Shown in pieces: positions 7,704-16,933 of a stretch of 64,000 nt of DNA. Each line of letters begins with the position of its first letter. Position 1 is the stretch's first letter. The stretch is from an uncultured Winogradskyella sp. (GTDB taxonomy: Bacteria; Bacteroidota; Bacteroidia; Flavobacteriales; Flavobacteriaceae): positions 305,596 to 369,595 of the forward strand of contig NZ_CANMCZ010000001.1 of assembly GCF_947496485.1 (NCBI RefSeq), given 5' to 3'. A program made the translations under genes and the position numbers. The notes under the pieces were generated by a model. It was not told the DNA's origin, ran no database searches, and saw only the letters and a program-made list of their open reading frames with translations.

Positions 7704-8798
7704 TTATAATTCTATATCATCAATATCATTCCAGTGGGCTTTTTGCATCACAGTTCCTCGATTTAAAATTACAATTCCAGGATTAGCGCGCACAATGGTT
7801 TTAATGACTTTTTCATCACAGAGATAAAAGTCAAAATTAAGCTTATAATCTTGTTTTAACCTTTCTTTATCTTCAGGACCAGAAGATGTCAACCCAATAA
7901 CCGTATAACCTGCTTTTATAGCTTTATCTGTAAATGATTTTAACTTTATAACTCCATCGCTTTCTCCTTTATTTATACTATACATTGCAACAATTAGAAG
8001 CTTATCTTTTTCTAAAAACTGTGTTGTTAAATCTTCATCATCAGACTCAATAGAAAAATCTTGAATTGGAGGAATGTAGCCTTCATCAATGGTTTTTGTT
8101 TCTACACCAACATACTCACCATCAACTTTAGGATAGCTTCCATTGGTTACAAATTCCTGATCCTCTCCTTTAACATTAAATGTCCATGTGTATTCTAAAA
8201 TTGGTTTTTGGGCATCCTCTGGCGTTGCCATTTGTTCTTGAATATTCTTTCCAATAGCATAAGCTCTAAAGTCTATAGATGGCAAATGCATCAATACATG
8301 ATATCCAAACCAAAGTGAAATAATAAAACTTAATAAAGCAATTATAGCTGTAGGTAATTGTGAAAAGATTGGTTTAATGTGTTTTATACCAATAAATAAA
8401 ATTAAAATCAAAACTAACAGAATCATATCCTTCGTGAAACTTTCCCAAGGAGTCAATTTAAGAGCATCACCAAAACATCCACAGTCTTTTACTTTATCGA
8501 AATACGCCGAATAAAATGTTAGAAACGTGAAGAATACAATCATAAGTAGTAAACTCCATATTGTGAATTTTGGCTTATATCCTATCAACAAGAACACACC
8601 CAAAACAACCTCAAAGACTACAACTATTACTGAAATTCCTAGCGCATAAGGAATTAAAAATTCGATGTTTAAAACATCTGAACCAAAATATTCTTGGAGT
8701 TTGTATGAAAATCCGAGTGGATCATTCAATTTTATAAAACCAGAAATAATGAAAAGGATTCCTACGAATATTCTGCTTATATGTACTAGTGCTTTCAT
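7704..8798 (-). CDS. BT_3928-family DoxX/MauE membrane protein with thioredoxin-like C-terminus
   Basis: A 364-residue protein. Residues 1-155 hold four to five membrane helices of the DoxX/MauE type, with F-I-S-G-F-I-K-L-N-D-P-L-G-F-S near the start and a C-G-C pair (D-C-G-C-F-G) after helix 3. A connecting helix and an extracytoplasmic segment follow. The C-terminal 110 residues resemble a thioredoxin fold but have no C-x-x-C: the expected site reads Y-S-I-N-K-G. This architecture is that of the Bacteroidota-specific BT_3928 family, of unknown function, usually beside tpiA and folP. It overlaps or nearly abuts the downstream permease gene, so the two are co-transcribed. Confidence 0.82.
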   Translation of the reverse strand: MKALVHISRIFVGILFIISGFIKLNDPLGFSYKLQEYFGSDVLNIEFLIPYALGISVIVVVFEVVLGVFLLIGYKPKFTIWSLLLMIVFFTFLTFYSAYFDKVKDCGCFGDALKLTPWESFTKDMILLVLILILFIGIKHIKPIFSQLPTAIIALLSFIISLWFGYHVLMHLPSIDFRAYAIGKNIQEQMATPEDAQKPILEYTWTFNVKGEDQEFVTNGSYPKVDGEYVGVETKTIDEGYIPPIQDFSIESDDEDLTTQFLEKDKLLIVAMYSINKGESDGVIKLKSFTDKAIKAGYTVIGLTSSGPEDKERLKQDYKLNFDFYLCDEKVIKTIVRANPGIVILNRGTVMQKAHWNDIDDIEL

Positions 8799-8838
8799 GT
8801 CTTATCTCTATAGTTCCTGCGAAGGCAGAAATCTAATT

Positions 8839-9381
8839 TTATTTACTTTCACCAAGATGAATCATAGCAAAAATTGCATAATTAATCATGTCTTGATAAT
8901 TGGCATCAATACCCTCACTAACTATGGTTTTTCCTGCGTTATCTTCAATCTGCTTTACTCTCAACAATTTCTGAAGAATTAAATCCGTCAATGAACTTAC
9001 TCGCATATCTCTCCATGCTTCACCATAATCATGGTTTTTATCTAGCATCAATTGCTTAGTTAAAGTTACTTTTTCATCATATAGTTTAGTTGCTTCTTTA
9101 GTGTCCATATCTGGCTGTTCAACAACACCCTTCTCTAACTGAATTAAAGCCATAACGCAATAATTTATGATACCAATAAATTCACTCACCTCGCCTTCAT
9201 CTACCTTTCTAACAGAATTTTGCTGCAAACTTCGTATGCGCTGTGCTTTAATAAAAATTTGATCAGTTAAAGATGGTAACCTTAAAATCCGCCATGCACT
9301 GCCATAATCACTCATTTTGTTTACAAAAAGTGTTCTACATTTAGTAACTACCGCATCGTATTGTTTTGAAGTATCTTGCAT
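8839..9381 (-). CDS. DUF1599 family protein with internal duplication
   Basis: A 180-residue cytoplasmic protein built of two copies of an about 80-residue all-alpha unit. Each copy has a Y-D-x-x-V-T start, a D-Y-G-x-A-W-R motif (near residues 27 and 117), S-L-T-D-x-I and a closing M-I/I-I-N-Y helix. The D-Y-G-x-A-W-R core is reminiscent of all-alpha nucleotide-metabolising folds, but that is only a loose resemblance. DUF1599 is conserved in Bacteroidota, commonly divergent from folP as here. No experimental function is known to me. Confidence 0.82.
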   Translation of the reverse strand: MQDTSKQYDAVVTKCRTLFVNKMSDYGSAWRILRLPSLTDQIFIKAQRIRSLQQNSVRKVDEGEVSEFIGIINYCVMALIQLEKGVVEQPDMDTKEATKLYDEKVTLTKQLMLDKNHDYGEAWRDMRVSSLTDLILQKLLRVKQIEDNAGKTIVSEGIDANYQDMINYAIFAMIHLGESK

Positions 9382-9477
9382 TTAGTTCCGTTAAAATTTG
9401 CGTAAATTTCGCATAAATAAATTAGAAGTTCAAAGTTTGAGGTTTAAAGTTTTATTAAGGTATTAATTACAAGTTAT

Positions 9478-10305
9478 ATGACGATTAATTGCAAAGGACA
9501 ACTTATCGATATGTCATCACCAAAAGTGATGGGAATTATCAATGTAACACCGGATTCCTTCTTTGATGGAGGAAAACACAAAGATGAATCTCAAATACTA
9601 AATCAGGTGGAAACCATGATTAGTAATGGTGCTTCGTTTATAGATATCGGTGGCTATAGTTCTCGTCCTGGTGCGGATTTTGTTTCTGAAGATGAAGAGT
9701 TAAGTCGCGTTGTACCTGTCGTAAAACTTATTATGAAACATTTTCCTAAAGCCTTAATTTCTGTTGATACGTTTAGAAGCGAAATTGCAAAACAAAGTGT
9801 TGAAACAGGTGCTGCTCTAATCAATGATATTTCAGCTGGTAAACTTGATGATAACATGTTAGCAATTGTTGGTAAATTAGGTGTACCATATATTATGATG
9901 CACATGAAGGGTAATCCTAAAACCATGCAACAGCAAACGGATTATAAAAATTTGGTAAAAGAAGTAATCTCTTATTTTGCTGAACGTATTTCCATTGCCC
10001 ATGCAGAAAAAATTAATGATATAATTATAGATCCTGGATTTGGTTTTGCAAAAACACTAGAGCAGAATTATGAACTTTTAAACCATCTGGAATTATTAAA
10101 AATGCTCGATAAACCTTTACTTGCAGGTATTTCTAGAAAATCTATGATTTATAAAGCCTTAAATACCACTTCTAAGAATGCGCTCAACGGAACTACTGCT
10201 TTGCACATGATTGCCTTGCAAAAAGGTGCAAAAATTTTACGTGTCCATGATGTGAAAGAAGCTATGGAATGTGTTACACTTTTTAATAAATTGAATTCAA
10301 ATTAA
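9478..10305 (+). CDS. folP: Dihydropteroate synthase
   Basis: A 275-residue TIM-barrel enzyme with V-M-G-I-I-N-V-T-P-D-S-F-F-D-G-G at residues 17-32 (the signature pterin/phosphate loop), F-I-D-I-G-G-Y-S-S-R-P-G-A at about 56-68, D-I-S-A-G, M-H-M-K-G-N-P and the late D-P-G-F-G-F-A-K and S-R-K-S. It condenses p-aminobenzoate with dihydropterin pyrophosphate in folate synthesis and is the sulfonamide target. It starts a + strand run; the next gene begins directly after its stop. The 96-base divergent gap upstream contains a short degenerate array (AGTTCAAAGTTTGAGG and similar) and must hold both promoters. Confidence 0.96.
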   Translation: MTINCKGQLIDMSSPKVMGIINVTPDSFFDGGKHKDESQILNQVETMISNGASFIDIGGYSSRPGADFVSEDEELSRVVPVVKLIMKHFPKALISVDTFRSEIAKQSVETGAALINDISAGKLDDNMLAIVGKLGVPYIMMHMKGNPKTMQQQTDYKNLVKEVISYFAERISIAHAEKINDIIIDPGFGFAKTLEQNYELLNHLELLKMLDKPLLAGISRKSMIYKALNTTSKNALNGTTALHMIALQKGAKILRVHDVKEAMECVTLFNKLNSN

Positions 10306-10959
10306 ATGATACGTTTTATATATTTCTTAATAGTTCTATTGTGCTTTAGCTGTAATAATGAACGCGTATTACAACTACCAGAAATTGAAAATGCCCAAGT
10401 CACTGAAGTTTTAGACGTCTCACCAGCCTATATTTTCTATGATGAAACACAACCAGATTCCACATTATTAAATAGAAAAAATCTAATTATTACAACCAAT
10501 TGGTTAGTCAATGTAGATAAGCGTTTGACTTTAAGACAAGCCATTCCGCGTATTAAATTTTTACAGGATAAGAAGCGAAATGCTGAAATGCATAAGAATG
10601 AAAATGCTAAAAACTACTTTTCTTGTAATGATACTAGTATTCAGAATTTAGGATTTATTGAGTTTACGGATACTTATTATAACTACAAAAATCAAGAAGT
10701 ACCTAATGATGAAACTTCAATTGTTATGATGGTAGAAAACTTGTCAAATATCACTTTTTCAACTTCATTTGATCTAAATATAGTATTGTCTAAAGAAAAT
10801 ATTAGTCATGTCCTAGAGATAATTCGCAAGAATTACAAAAATGATACTACTCTGACTCTTAGCATAAATGAAAATCTTACCTTTCAGGAATATATTACGT
10901 TAAAAAACACCTTAGCACCCTTTCACGATAGAATCTCAAATAACGAATTCATTTATTAA
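10306..10959 (+). CDS. Lipoprotein of unknown function in the folP-cdaA operon
   Basis: A 217-residue protein with a short signal and lipobox L-C-F-S-C (Cys16). The mature part is soluble, mixed alpha/beta and has no motif I recognise; it contains a Cys at about 107 (F-S-C-N-D) and ends in a compact helix-strand pair. The C-terminal half has some resemblance to ExbD-like folds, but I cannot support that. It starts directly after the folP stop and precedes cdaA by 33 bases, so it is translated from the same message. Position between folP and cdaA seems to be a recurring flavobacterial arrangement. Confidence 0.75.
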   Translation: MIRFIYFLIVLLCFSCNNERVLQLPEIENAQVTEVLDVSPAYIFYDETQPDSTLLNRKNLIITTNWLVNVDKRLTLRQAIPRIKFLQDKKRNAEMHKNENAKNYFSCNDTSIQNLGFIEFTDTYYNYKNQEVPNDETSIVMMVENLSNITFSTSFDLNIVLSKENISHVLEIIRKNYKNDTTLTLSINENLTFQEYITLKNTLAPFHDRISNNEFIY

Positions 10960-10992
10960 CTTTAATTATTAAATTAGCAAAAAGACTAACCT

Positions 10993-11775
10993 TTGGAAAA
11001 CTTACAACTTTGGGATTTTAGATTTATAGATTTTATAGATGTCTTCCTAGTTGCTATACTTCTTTATTATATCTACAAACTTGTAAAAGGAACTGTTGCT
11101 ATAAATATTTTTATTGGTATTCTTATTATTTATTTTGCTTGGCGCTTAACATATTACCTCGAAATGCATATGCTTTATAGCATTTTTGATGGGTTTATGA
11201 AGGTTGGTATTATCGCTTTAATCGTAGTCTTTCAGCCAGAAATTAGAAAATTTTTATTACTTGTTGGTTCAACAAATATTGGTGGAAAAAAAGGGATATT
11301 TAAAAATTTTAAGTTCCTCAAAAATGATGACCAAACCTCTACAGATGTTGATGCCATTATTAATGCTTGTAATAAAATGGGAGCGACCAAAACTGGAGCA
11401 TTAATCGTTATTGAACGTAATAACAACTTAGATTTCCTTACCAATACAGGTGACGAAATGAATATCTTAGTCTCTCAGCCTATTATAGAAAGTATATTTT
11501 TTAAAAATAGTCCATTACATGATGGAGCTATCATTATTGATAAAAACGTTGTAAAAGCCACACGTGTCATTCTTCCTGTTAATAATGAAAAAAATATACC
11601 AGAGCGTTTTGGTTTAAGACATAGGGCTGCTGTTGGCATTACAGAAAAAACAGATGCTTTAGCCCTTTGTGTGAGTGAAGAAACTGGGCAAATTTCCTAT
11701 TTAAAAAATGGTGAATTTGTGATGTTTAAAGATACTGATGAACTTACAGAAAAGATTAAAAAGGATTTAGGCTAG
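10993..11775 (+). CDS. cdaA: Diadenylate cyclase CdaA (c-di-AMP synthase)
   Basis: A 260-residue protein with three N-terminal membrane helices (about 12-85) and a cytoplasmic DAC domain. The DAC domain carries the catalytic motifs S-P-L-H-D-G-A (D-G-A, about residues 174-180) and G-L-R-H-R-A-A (R-H-R, about 209-215). It makes cyclic di-AMP from two ATP. The start is TTG at 10993, which yields the typical short N-terminus before helix 1; no ATG fits. Its stop overlaps the GTG of the next gene by one base. In Firmicutes cdaA is followed by cdaR and glmM; here a DUF3667 pair takes that place, so regulation may differ. Confidence 0.93.
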   Translation: MENLQLWDFRFIDFIDVFLVAILLYYIYKLVKGTVAINIFIGILIIYFAWRLTYYLEMHMLYSIFDGFMKVGIIALIVVFQPEIRKFLLLVGSTNIGGKKGIFKNFKFLKNDDQTSTDVDAIINACNKMGATKTGALIVIERNNNLDFLTNTGDEMNILVSQPIIESIFFKNSPLHDGAIIIDKNVVKATRVILPVNNEKNIPERFGLRHRAAVGITEKTDALALCVSEETGQISYLKNGEFVMFKDTDELTEKIKKDLG

Positions 11776-12563
11776 TGGACTGTAAAAACTGTCATAAATC
11801 ACTAAAAGAAACACAAAGGTTTTGCGATGATTGTGGCGCGAAAATTATACAAAATCGTCTGACTCCTAAGGTTCTTGCTGCTCAATTGAACCAAGAATTT
11901 ATTTCAATTGATAATAAATTTTTAAAAACCTTTATTAATCTGTTTACAAAACCTGAATTAGTAATTGATGGCTATATTCATGGTACACGAAAGAAGTACA
12001 TTAATGTTGTTCAGTACCTCGCAATCTCTATAACACTTTTGGGACTACAATACTTTATTATTAATTCTATTAACCCAGAATATTTTGTTCCAGAATCGTC
12101 ATCAGAAATAGATAAGCAGTTAGCAAAATATTATCCTCCTGAAGCTATAGAAGCACTACAGAAATTATCTATAGCAATGAATGAGTACATGAGTTTAGTT
12201 TACTTGCTCGGCTTACCGATAAGTGCCTTAATTTCATGGATAGTATTTCTAAAAGAACGCGTTCACAACTTTACTGAACATATGGTAATTAACATGTATG
12301 TTACAGCGCAATATATTATTTATTCTGTCTTCTTGTACCTGATTTTTTCCGCTCTAAATATAAACATTTCGACTCTTTTAATTCTCGCAAGCATTAGTTA
12401 CGTTGGTTATTTTAGTTTTGTTTTTTACAGAATTTATGAACTCAAAATTTCTACCATTTTCTTAAGGTTTCTATATTCAATATTTTGTTACTTGGCAATT
12501 GTCTTTGTAATGATGCTTATTGCAATAATAGCTGTAATATTTTACATGAAAGTATTTAAATGA
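11775..12563 (+). CDS. DUF3667 zinc-ribbon membrane protein, copy 1
   Basis: A 262-residue protein that starts with a zinc ribbon C-K-N-C-x10-C-D-D-C-G (Cys3, Cys6 and a second pair near 17-20). An amphipathic region (N-Q-E-F-I-S-I-D-N-K-F-L-K-T) and R-K-K-Y-I-N-V follow, then five or so membrane helices. This is the DUF3667 layout. The start is a GTG overlapping the cdaA stop by one base, so translation is coupled. The next gene is a paralogue with the same order of parts. Function unknown; zinc-ribbon plus membrane bundle suggests a membrane-linked sensor or scaffold, which is inference. Confidence 0.8.
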   Translation: MDCKNCHKSLKETQRFCDDCGAKIIQNRLTPKVLAAQLNQEFISIDNKFLKTFINLFTKPELVIDGYIHGTRKKYINVVQYLAISITLLGLQYFIINSINPEYFVPESSSEIDKQLAKYYPPEAIEALQKLSIAMNEYMSLVYLLGLPISALISWIVFLKERVHNFTEHMVINMYVTAQYIIYSVFLYLIFSALNINISTLLILASISYVGYFSFVFYRIYELKISTIFLRFLYSIFCYLAIVFVMMLIAIIAVIFYMKVFK

Positions 12564-13345
12564 ATTGCAAAAACTGCCATACCGAACTTGAAGAACATGA
12601 CGATTACTGCAAAAGTTGCGGAGGTAAAGTAATTAGAAAACGCTTAAGCTTCAAAAATCTCTTTGAACATTTAAGCGAAACCTTTTTCAATTATGACAAT
12701 AAACTGCTACGAACATTCGTACAACTCTTTAAACAGCCAGAAGACGTTATTAATGGTTACATCAATGGTGTTAGAAAAAAGTATATAAATCCTATAAGTT
12801 TCTTTGGTTTAGCATTAACATTATCTGGGCTTTCTATTTTTATATTGAAGAAATTCTATATTCAACATTTAGATTTTTCAACTTTATTTGAAGGTATTAA
12901 TATGTCACAGGATGTGTTCAGTGGGACATTCAATAATACTTTGGAATACAATTCATTATTTTATTCGTTTTTAGTTCCGCTATTTGCTTTTATATCTTGG
13001 GTTGTGTTTTTAGACAAAAAATATAACATTACTGAACATATAATTATTTACCTGTATTCAATGTCTCTATTGAGTATAATAATGGTTTTAATAGGTCAAA
13101 TAGTATTATTCTTATCTCCAAATAGTTATTTCCTATTTGGAATTTTTAGTTGGCCACTAATGCTTTTATATCATTGTTATATTTTAAAACGTATATTTAA
13201 ACTATCATTCGGTAATTTAATCCTGAAAACGTTCATAGCGTTAGTACTATTCTTTGTTGCTTATATGGCTATTTCAGTCATAGTATTTGCTATAATGATG
13301 ATGACTGGTGCTATTAATCTTGAAGATTTCAGACCTAAAAAGTAA
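12560..13345 (+). CDS. DUF3667 zinc-ribbon membrane protein, copy 2
   Basis: A 261-residue paralogue of the preceding protein. It has the zinc ribbon C-K-N-C-H-T-E-L-E-E-H-D-D-Y-C-K-S-C-G-G, then N-Y-D-N-K-L-L-R-T-F, N-G-V-R-K-K-Y-I-N-P, and about five membrane helices. The ATG overlaps the upstream TGA in an ATGA arrangement. The two copies are clearly diverged, so the duplication is old. The operon ends here, only four bases from the convergent ABC exporter gene, and no terminator hairpin is visible in between. Confidence 0.8.
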   Translation: MNCKNCHTELEEHDDYCKSCGGKVIRKRLSFKNLFEHLSETFFNYDNKLLRTFVQLFKQPEDVINGYINGVRKKYINPISFFGLALTLSGLSIFILKKFYIQHLDFSTLFEGINMSQDVFSGTFNNTLEYNSLFYSFLVPLFAFISWVVFLDKKYNITEHIIIYLYSMSLLSIIMVLIGQIVLFLSPNSYFLFGIFSWPLMLLYHCYILKRIFKLSFGNLILKTFIALVLFFVAYMAISVIVFAIMMMTGAINLEDFRPKK

Positions 13346-13349
13346 TATC

Positions 13350-15119
13350 TTAAATTGCTTCAGCTTTCAAAAATTGAACTTCATAAAGGTTTTTGTAGTA
13401 GCCATTTTCTTTTTTGAGAAGTGATTTATGCGTACCAATTTCAACAATTTCACCAGCATCCATAACAATAATTTTATCGGCTTGTTGTATGGTTGCTAAT
13501 CGATGCGCAATAACTATAGATGTTCTACCTTTAGTAATGGTGTCTGTTGCATCTTGTATTAATTGTTCTGAATAAGAATCTACAGAAGACGTTGCTTCGT
13601 CTAAAATTAAAATACTAGGATTGGTTACATAAGCTCTTAAAAACGAAATTAACTGTCGCTGACCAGAAGATAACATTACACCTCTCTCTTTAACGTTATA
13701 ATGATAACCACCAGGAAGTGTTGAAATAAAATCATGAATACCAATAGCTTTTGCAGCTGTAACAACATCTTCTTCAGTAATGTACTCATTATTGAGGGTA
13801 ATATTGTTTAAAATAGTGTCTGCAAACAAAAAGACATCTTGAAGCACAACAGCGATTTGATTTCGCAACGAACTTAAGGTCATATCTTTTATATCTGTAC
13901 CATCTACTTTAATTGATCCTGAATTGATTTCGTAAAAACGATTCAAAAGATTTATAATAGTAGATTTTCCAGCTCCTGTTGCACCCACAATAGCAACAGT
14001 TTCTCCAGCTTCAACATTAAGCGAGATCCCTTTTAAAACTTCCTCGTCTTTTACATAAGAAAACCTCACGTTTTCAAACTCAATATTACCTTTAAAATGA
14101 TTAGCTTCAATGATACCAACATCATCAATATTAGAATCAGTATCTAAAACTTTAAATACACGATCTGCAGCAACCATTCCCATTTGTAGCGTATTAAACT
14201 TATTGGCTATTTGGTATAATGGTCTAAACAACATTGGAATAAACATGGTAAATGCAATTAAATCTCCCAGTGATGCTGTCTGACCAACAACCGTATTCAA
14301 GCCTCCAATCCAAATTACCGCTCCTAAAGTTAATGACGATACAAATTCTGCGATTGGAAAGAAAATAGAATTATACCAAACGGTTTTTAACCATCCTTTT
14401 TTATGACGCTCGTTAATTGCTTTAAATTTTTTATACTCGGTCTCTTCTCTTGTGAATAATTGCAAAATTTTCATACCAGTAACACGTTCTTGCACAAACG
14501 AATTAAGGTTAGATACCTCAGTCCTTACATCTTCAAAAGCTTTCTTCATATACTTTTGAAAAATCTTGGTAGCAAAAAGAATAATTGGCATTGTTATAAG
14601 TACAATGAGCGTTAACTTCCAATTCATGTACATCATAAATCCTGCAACCACAACCATTTTTAATATATCACTAAAGATCATAAAAAGGCCTTGACCAAAT
14701 ATATCTGCAATACGTTCCATATCAGTAACGGCTCTGGTAATTAATACACCGACCGAAGATTTGTCGAAATAAGCCATTCTAAACTTAAGCATATGCTTAA
14801 ACAACTTCACTCTAATATCTCTAACAACCGACTGCCCTAACCAACTTGCATAATAGATAAATAGTAATTGACAAATCACTTCAACTGCAAGTAATGCAAG
14901 CATTACGACAATATAAAAAACAAATCCGTTGTACTTCTTTTCAGCAATCTGAGTATCGATAGCCTGTTGAAGTACATAAGGTCTCAATGCACCAAAAACG
15001 GCTAATCCGACGACACAGAATAACGAAATTACGAAAACTGTACGATAAGGTTTTATGTACTGTAATAGGCGCTTAAATAGCGATACGTCAAATATTTTTT
15101 TCTTATTTTCTTCTGCCAT
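13350..15119 (-). CDS. ABC exporter, fused membrane and ATPase domains (MsbA/MdlB-like)
   Basis: A 589-residue half-transporter. Six membrane helices occupy about residues 25-325, with coupling-helix motifs such as S-S-V-G-V-L-I-T-R and Y-M-K-K-A-F-E-D-V. The ATPase domain follows: Walker A G-A-T-G-A-G-K-S-T (about 385), Q-loop V-L-Q-D, signature L-S-S-G-Q-R-Q-L, Walker B I-L-I-L-D-E-A-T and the H-loop I-A-H-R-L. It would form a homo- or heterodimer exporting lipids or hydrophobic compounds. It follows truA by one base, so the two genes are co-transcribed. The substrate cannot be read from sequence. Confidence 0.9.
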   Translation of the reverse strand: MAEENKKKIFDVSLFKRLLQYIKPYRTVFVISLFCVVGLAVFGALRPYVLQQAIDTQIAEKKYNGFVFYIVVMLALLAVEVICQLLFIYYASWLGQSVVRDIRVKLFKHMLKFRMAYFDKSSVGVLITRAVTDMERIADIFGQGLFMIFSDILKMVVVAGFMMYMNWKLTLIVLITMPIILFATKIFQKYMKKAFEDVRTEVSNLNSFVQERVTGMKILQLFTREETEYKKFKAINERHKKGWLKTVWYNSIFFPIAEFVSSLTLGAVIWIGGLNTVVGQTASLGDLIAFTMFIPMLFRPLYQIANKFNTLQMGMVAADRVFKVLDTDSNIDDVGIIEANHFKGNIEFENVRFSYVKDEEVLKGISLNVEAGETVAIVGATGAGKSTIINLLNRFYEINSGSIKVDGTDIKDMTLSSLRNQIAVVLQDVFLFADTILNNITLNNEYITEEDVVTAAKAIGIHDFISTLPGGYHYNVKERGVMLSSGQRQLISFLRAYVTNPSILILDEATSSVDSYSEQLIQDATDTITKGRTSIVIAHRLATIQQADKIIVMDAGEIVEIGTHKSLLKKENGYYKNLYEVQFLKAEAI

Positions 15120-15120
15120 T

Positions 15121-15891
15121 TTATGCTGAACTTGATTCAGTATCTTTATTTAACTTTATATGATCTGGATAAACTATTTCCACCAAATACAATCCATGTG
15201 CTGGAACTGAAAATCCTGCTTCGCTTCTATCTTTTGAAGCAATAATATTATGTAAATCTTCAGATTTGAGCTTTCCTAAACCAATATTTATCATGGTACC
15301 AACAATAGCTCTTACCATATTTCTTAAAAAGCGATCTGCTGTAATCTTAAATATTAGCTGATTAGACTTATGAGCCCAAAACGCTTCTTTTATATCACAA
15401 TTATACGTTTTTACATCTGTATTGCTTTTAGAAAAGCATTGAAAATCTTTATACTTCAATAATATTTTACATGCTTCATTCATTTTTTCAATATTCAAAG
15501 ACAATTGAACCTCATAAGTAAAATCATAATCAAAAACATTTTTTGTTGTCGAAATCTTATAGTTATATGTTCTACTTAACGCATCAAATCTAGCATGTGC
15601 ATCTGGTTTTACTTTAAATATATCTGTAGCAGCAATATCTTTAGGTAAAAAAGAATTTAGCTTATATACTAAATCCTTCGCTTCAATATCTCCTTCAAAA
15701 TCAAAATGAGCAAACATTTGTGAGGCATGTACTCCTGCATCCGTTCTACCCGCTCCCATTGTAGAAATTTTACTTTTAAGAATTGTTGTCAAAGCTTTTT
15801 CTATAACCTCTTGCACAGTAATAGCATTTGGCTGATTTTGCCAACCATGATATGCTTTACCATTGTATGAAAACTCTAGAAAATATCTCAA
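15121..15891 (-). CDS. truA: tRNA pseudouridine(38-40) synthase TruA
   Basis: A 256-residue enzyme with the TruA active-site motif G-A-G-R-T-D-A-G-V-H-A (catalytic Asp51), an N-terminal F-S-Y-N-G-K-A-Y-H-G-W-Q and the C-terminal R-F-L-R-N-M-V-R-A-I-V-G-T motif. It converts uridines 38-40 of the anticodon stem-loop to pseudouridine. The start is TTG at 15891, which gives the normal M-R-Y-F beginning of the family; no in-frame ATG is near. The ABC exporter gene follows immediately. The divergent phosphodiesterase gene starts 73 bases upstream. Confidence 0.95.
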   Translation of the reverse strand: MRYFLEFSYNGKAYHGWQNQPNAITVQEVIEKALTTILKSKISTMGAGRTDAGVHASQMFAHFDFEGDIEAKDLVYKLNSFLPKDIAATDIFKVKPDAHARFDALSRTYNYKISTTKNVFDYDFTYEVQLSLNIEKMNEACKILLKYKDFQCFSKSNTDVKTYNCDIKEAFWAHKSNQLIFKITADRFLRNMVRAIVGTMINIGLGKLKSEDLHNIIASKDRSEAGFSVPAHGLYLVEIVYPDHIKLNKDTESSSA

Positions 15892-15964
15892 AAGAATAGA
15901 CTATTTTTGCTCAGAAGCTACAAAGATAAACAGAATTACGAGTTATAATCACAATATTATCTTA

Positions 15965-16459
15965 ATGCAAAAAATCCTTCTTTTATCCGATACACATAGC
16001 TATATAGATGATGCTATACTGAAATATGTAAAGCTAGCAGACCAAGTATGGCATGCTGGTGATATTGGAAATCTCGACGTTACTGATAAGATAAAGGTTT
16101 TAAAACCTTTGAAAGCTGTTTATGGTAATATTGATGATGCCAAAGCTAGAACAGAATTTCCACTTCACAATAGATTTAAGTGCGAAGACGTTGATGTCTG
16201 GATAACACATATTGGTGGTTATCCTCCAAAATATAATAATAAAGTAAGAGAGGCATTACAATCTAATCCACCAGATATTTTTATCACAGGACACTCACAT
16301 ATACTCAAAGTAATACCCGATAAAAAATTGGATTTATTACACATGAATCCCGGTGCTGTAGGCAAACATGGCTTTCATAAAAAAAGAACCATGTTACGTT
16401 TTAAGATTGATGGAAAGAAGATTAAAGATTTGGAAATTATAGAATTTGAAAAACGATAA
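15965..16459 (+). CDS. YfcE/MJ0936-type metallophosphoesterase
   Basis: A 164-residue calcineurin-like phosphoesterase with the metal-binding motifs in order: L-S-D-T-H near the start, H-A-G-D-I-G (about 30-35), V-Y-G-N-I-D-D (G-N-x-D), I-T-H-I-G-G and G-H-S-H-I-L-K near the C-terminus. Such small proteins hydrolyse phosphodiesters in vitro; natural substrates are mostly unknown. The frame is open upstream to 15863 but that would overlap truA on the other strand and add 34 untypical residues, so I take the ATG at 15965. A strong bidirectional terminator follows. Confidence 0.9.
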   Translation: MQKILLLSDTHSYIDDAILKYVKLADQVWHAGDIGNLDVTDKIKVLKPLKAVYGNIDDAKARTEFPLHNRFKCEDVDVWITHIGGYPPKYNNKVREALQSNPPDIFITGHSHILKVIPDKKLDLLHMNPGAVGKHGFHKKRTMLRFKIDGKKIKDLEIIEFEKR

Positions 16460-16465
16460 AAAATA

Positions 16466-16495
16466 AAAAACCCAGACGGCAGTGTCTGGGTTTTT
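16466..16495. terminator. Bidirectional terminator between convergent genes
   Basis: AAAAACCCAGAC and GTCTGGGTTTTT form a 12-base-pair stem with a six-base loop. Poly-A on one side and poly-T on the other make it work for both the phosphoesterase gene (+) and the DUF4293 gene (-). Confidence 0.9.
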
Positions 16496-16522
16496 CTCAC
16501 TAATACTACTAAGATTTTAGGT

Positions 16523-16933
16523 TCATCGTAATCGATCTACAGATTTTACAAGATCTTCATCCTTTTTAATAGCCTTGTTAGCCAAAACTAAACACACAAT
16601 AGAAAAAATAGGAAGAAGAATCCCAATACCTTTCTCAGAAACGTTAGTTTCTCCAGATACATTTAGAGATTGATAAACAAAGATTCCTAGTAAAATAAAG
16701 TTTAATATTATATTAAGTCGTCCCAAAACAAACTGAGACTTTCTATTTTTAAAACTAAAAATTGAAATTAAAGATAATAAAGCTGATCCTAAAAATAAAC
16801 CCAAATAAGTATAGTTATCTAAAGCAAATACTTCAGCACCTTCAGTGTTAGTCCACAAATGAAACACAAAAATTAAACCTGCTGAAATACCAACAGCTAA
16901 AAGTAAATATAGTGTTTGAATGCGTTGAATCAT
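16523..16933 (-). CDS. DUF4293 family four-helix membrane protein
   Basis: A 136-residue protein starting M-I-Q-R-I-Q-T-L-Y-L-L, the family's conserved opening. It has four predicted membrane helices at about 7-25, 42-62, 71-89 and 104-120 and a basic/acidic cytoplasmic tail. DUF4293 is restricted to Bacteroidota and almost always lies divergent from rho, as here. Nothing is known to me of its function. It has its own divergent start region with rho (16934-17150), where a 62-codon frame is spurious. Confidence 0.85.
   Translation of the reverse strand: MIQRIQTLYLLLAVGISAGLIFVFHLWTNTEGAEVFALDNYTYLGLFLGSALLSLISIFSFKNRKSQFVLGRLNIILNFILLGIFVYQSLNVSGETNVSEKGIGILLPIFSIVCLVLANKAIKKDEDLVKSVDRLR

Noticed and set aside
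9427..9456. Degenerate AGTTCAAAGTTTGAGGTTTAAAGTTTT repeats before folP
   Set aside because: Common low-complexity filler in flavobacterial intergenic DNA; not a CRISPR array or a clear regulatory site.
15863..15964. Longer N-terminus for the metallophosphoesterase
   Set aside because: It would overlap truA on the other strand, and the family starts directly at the beta strand encoded from the ATG at 15965.
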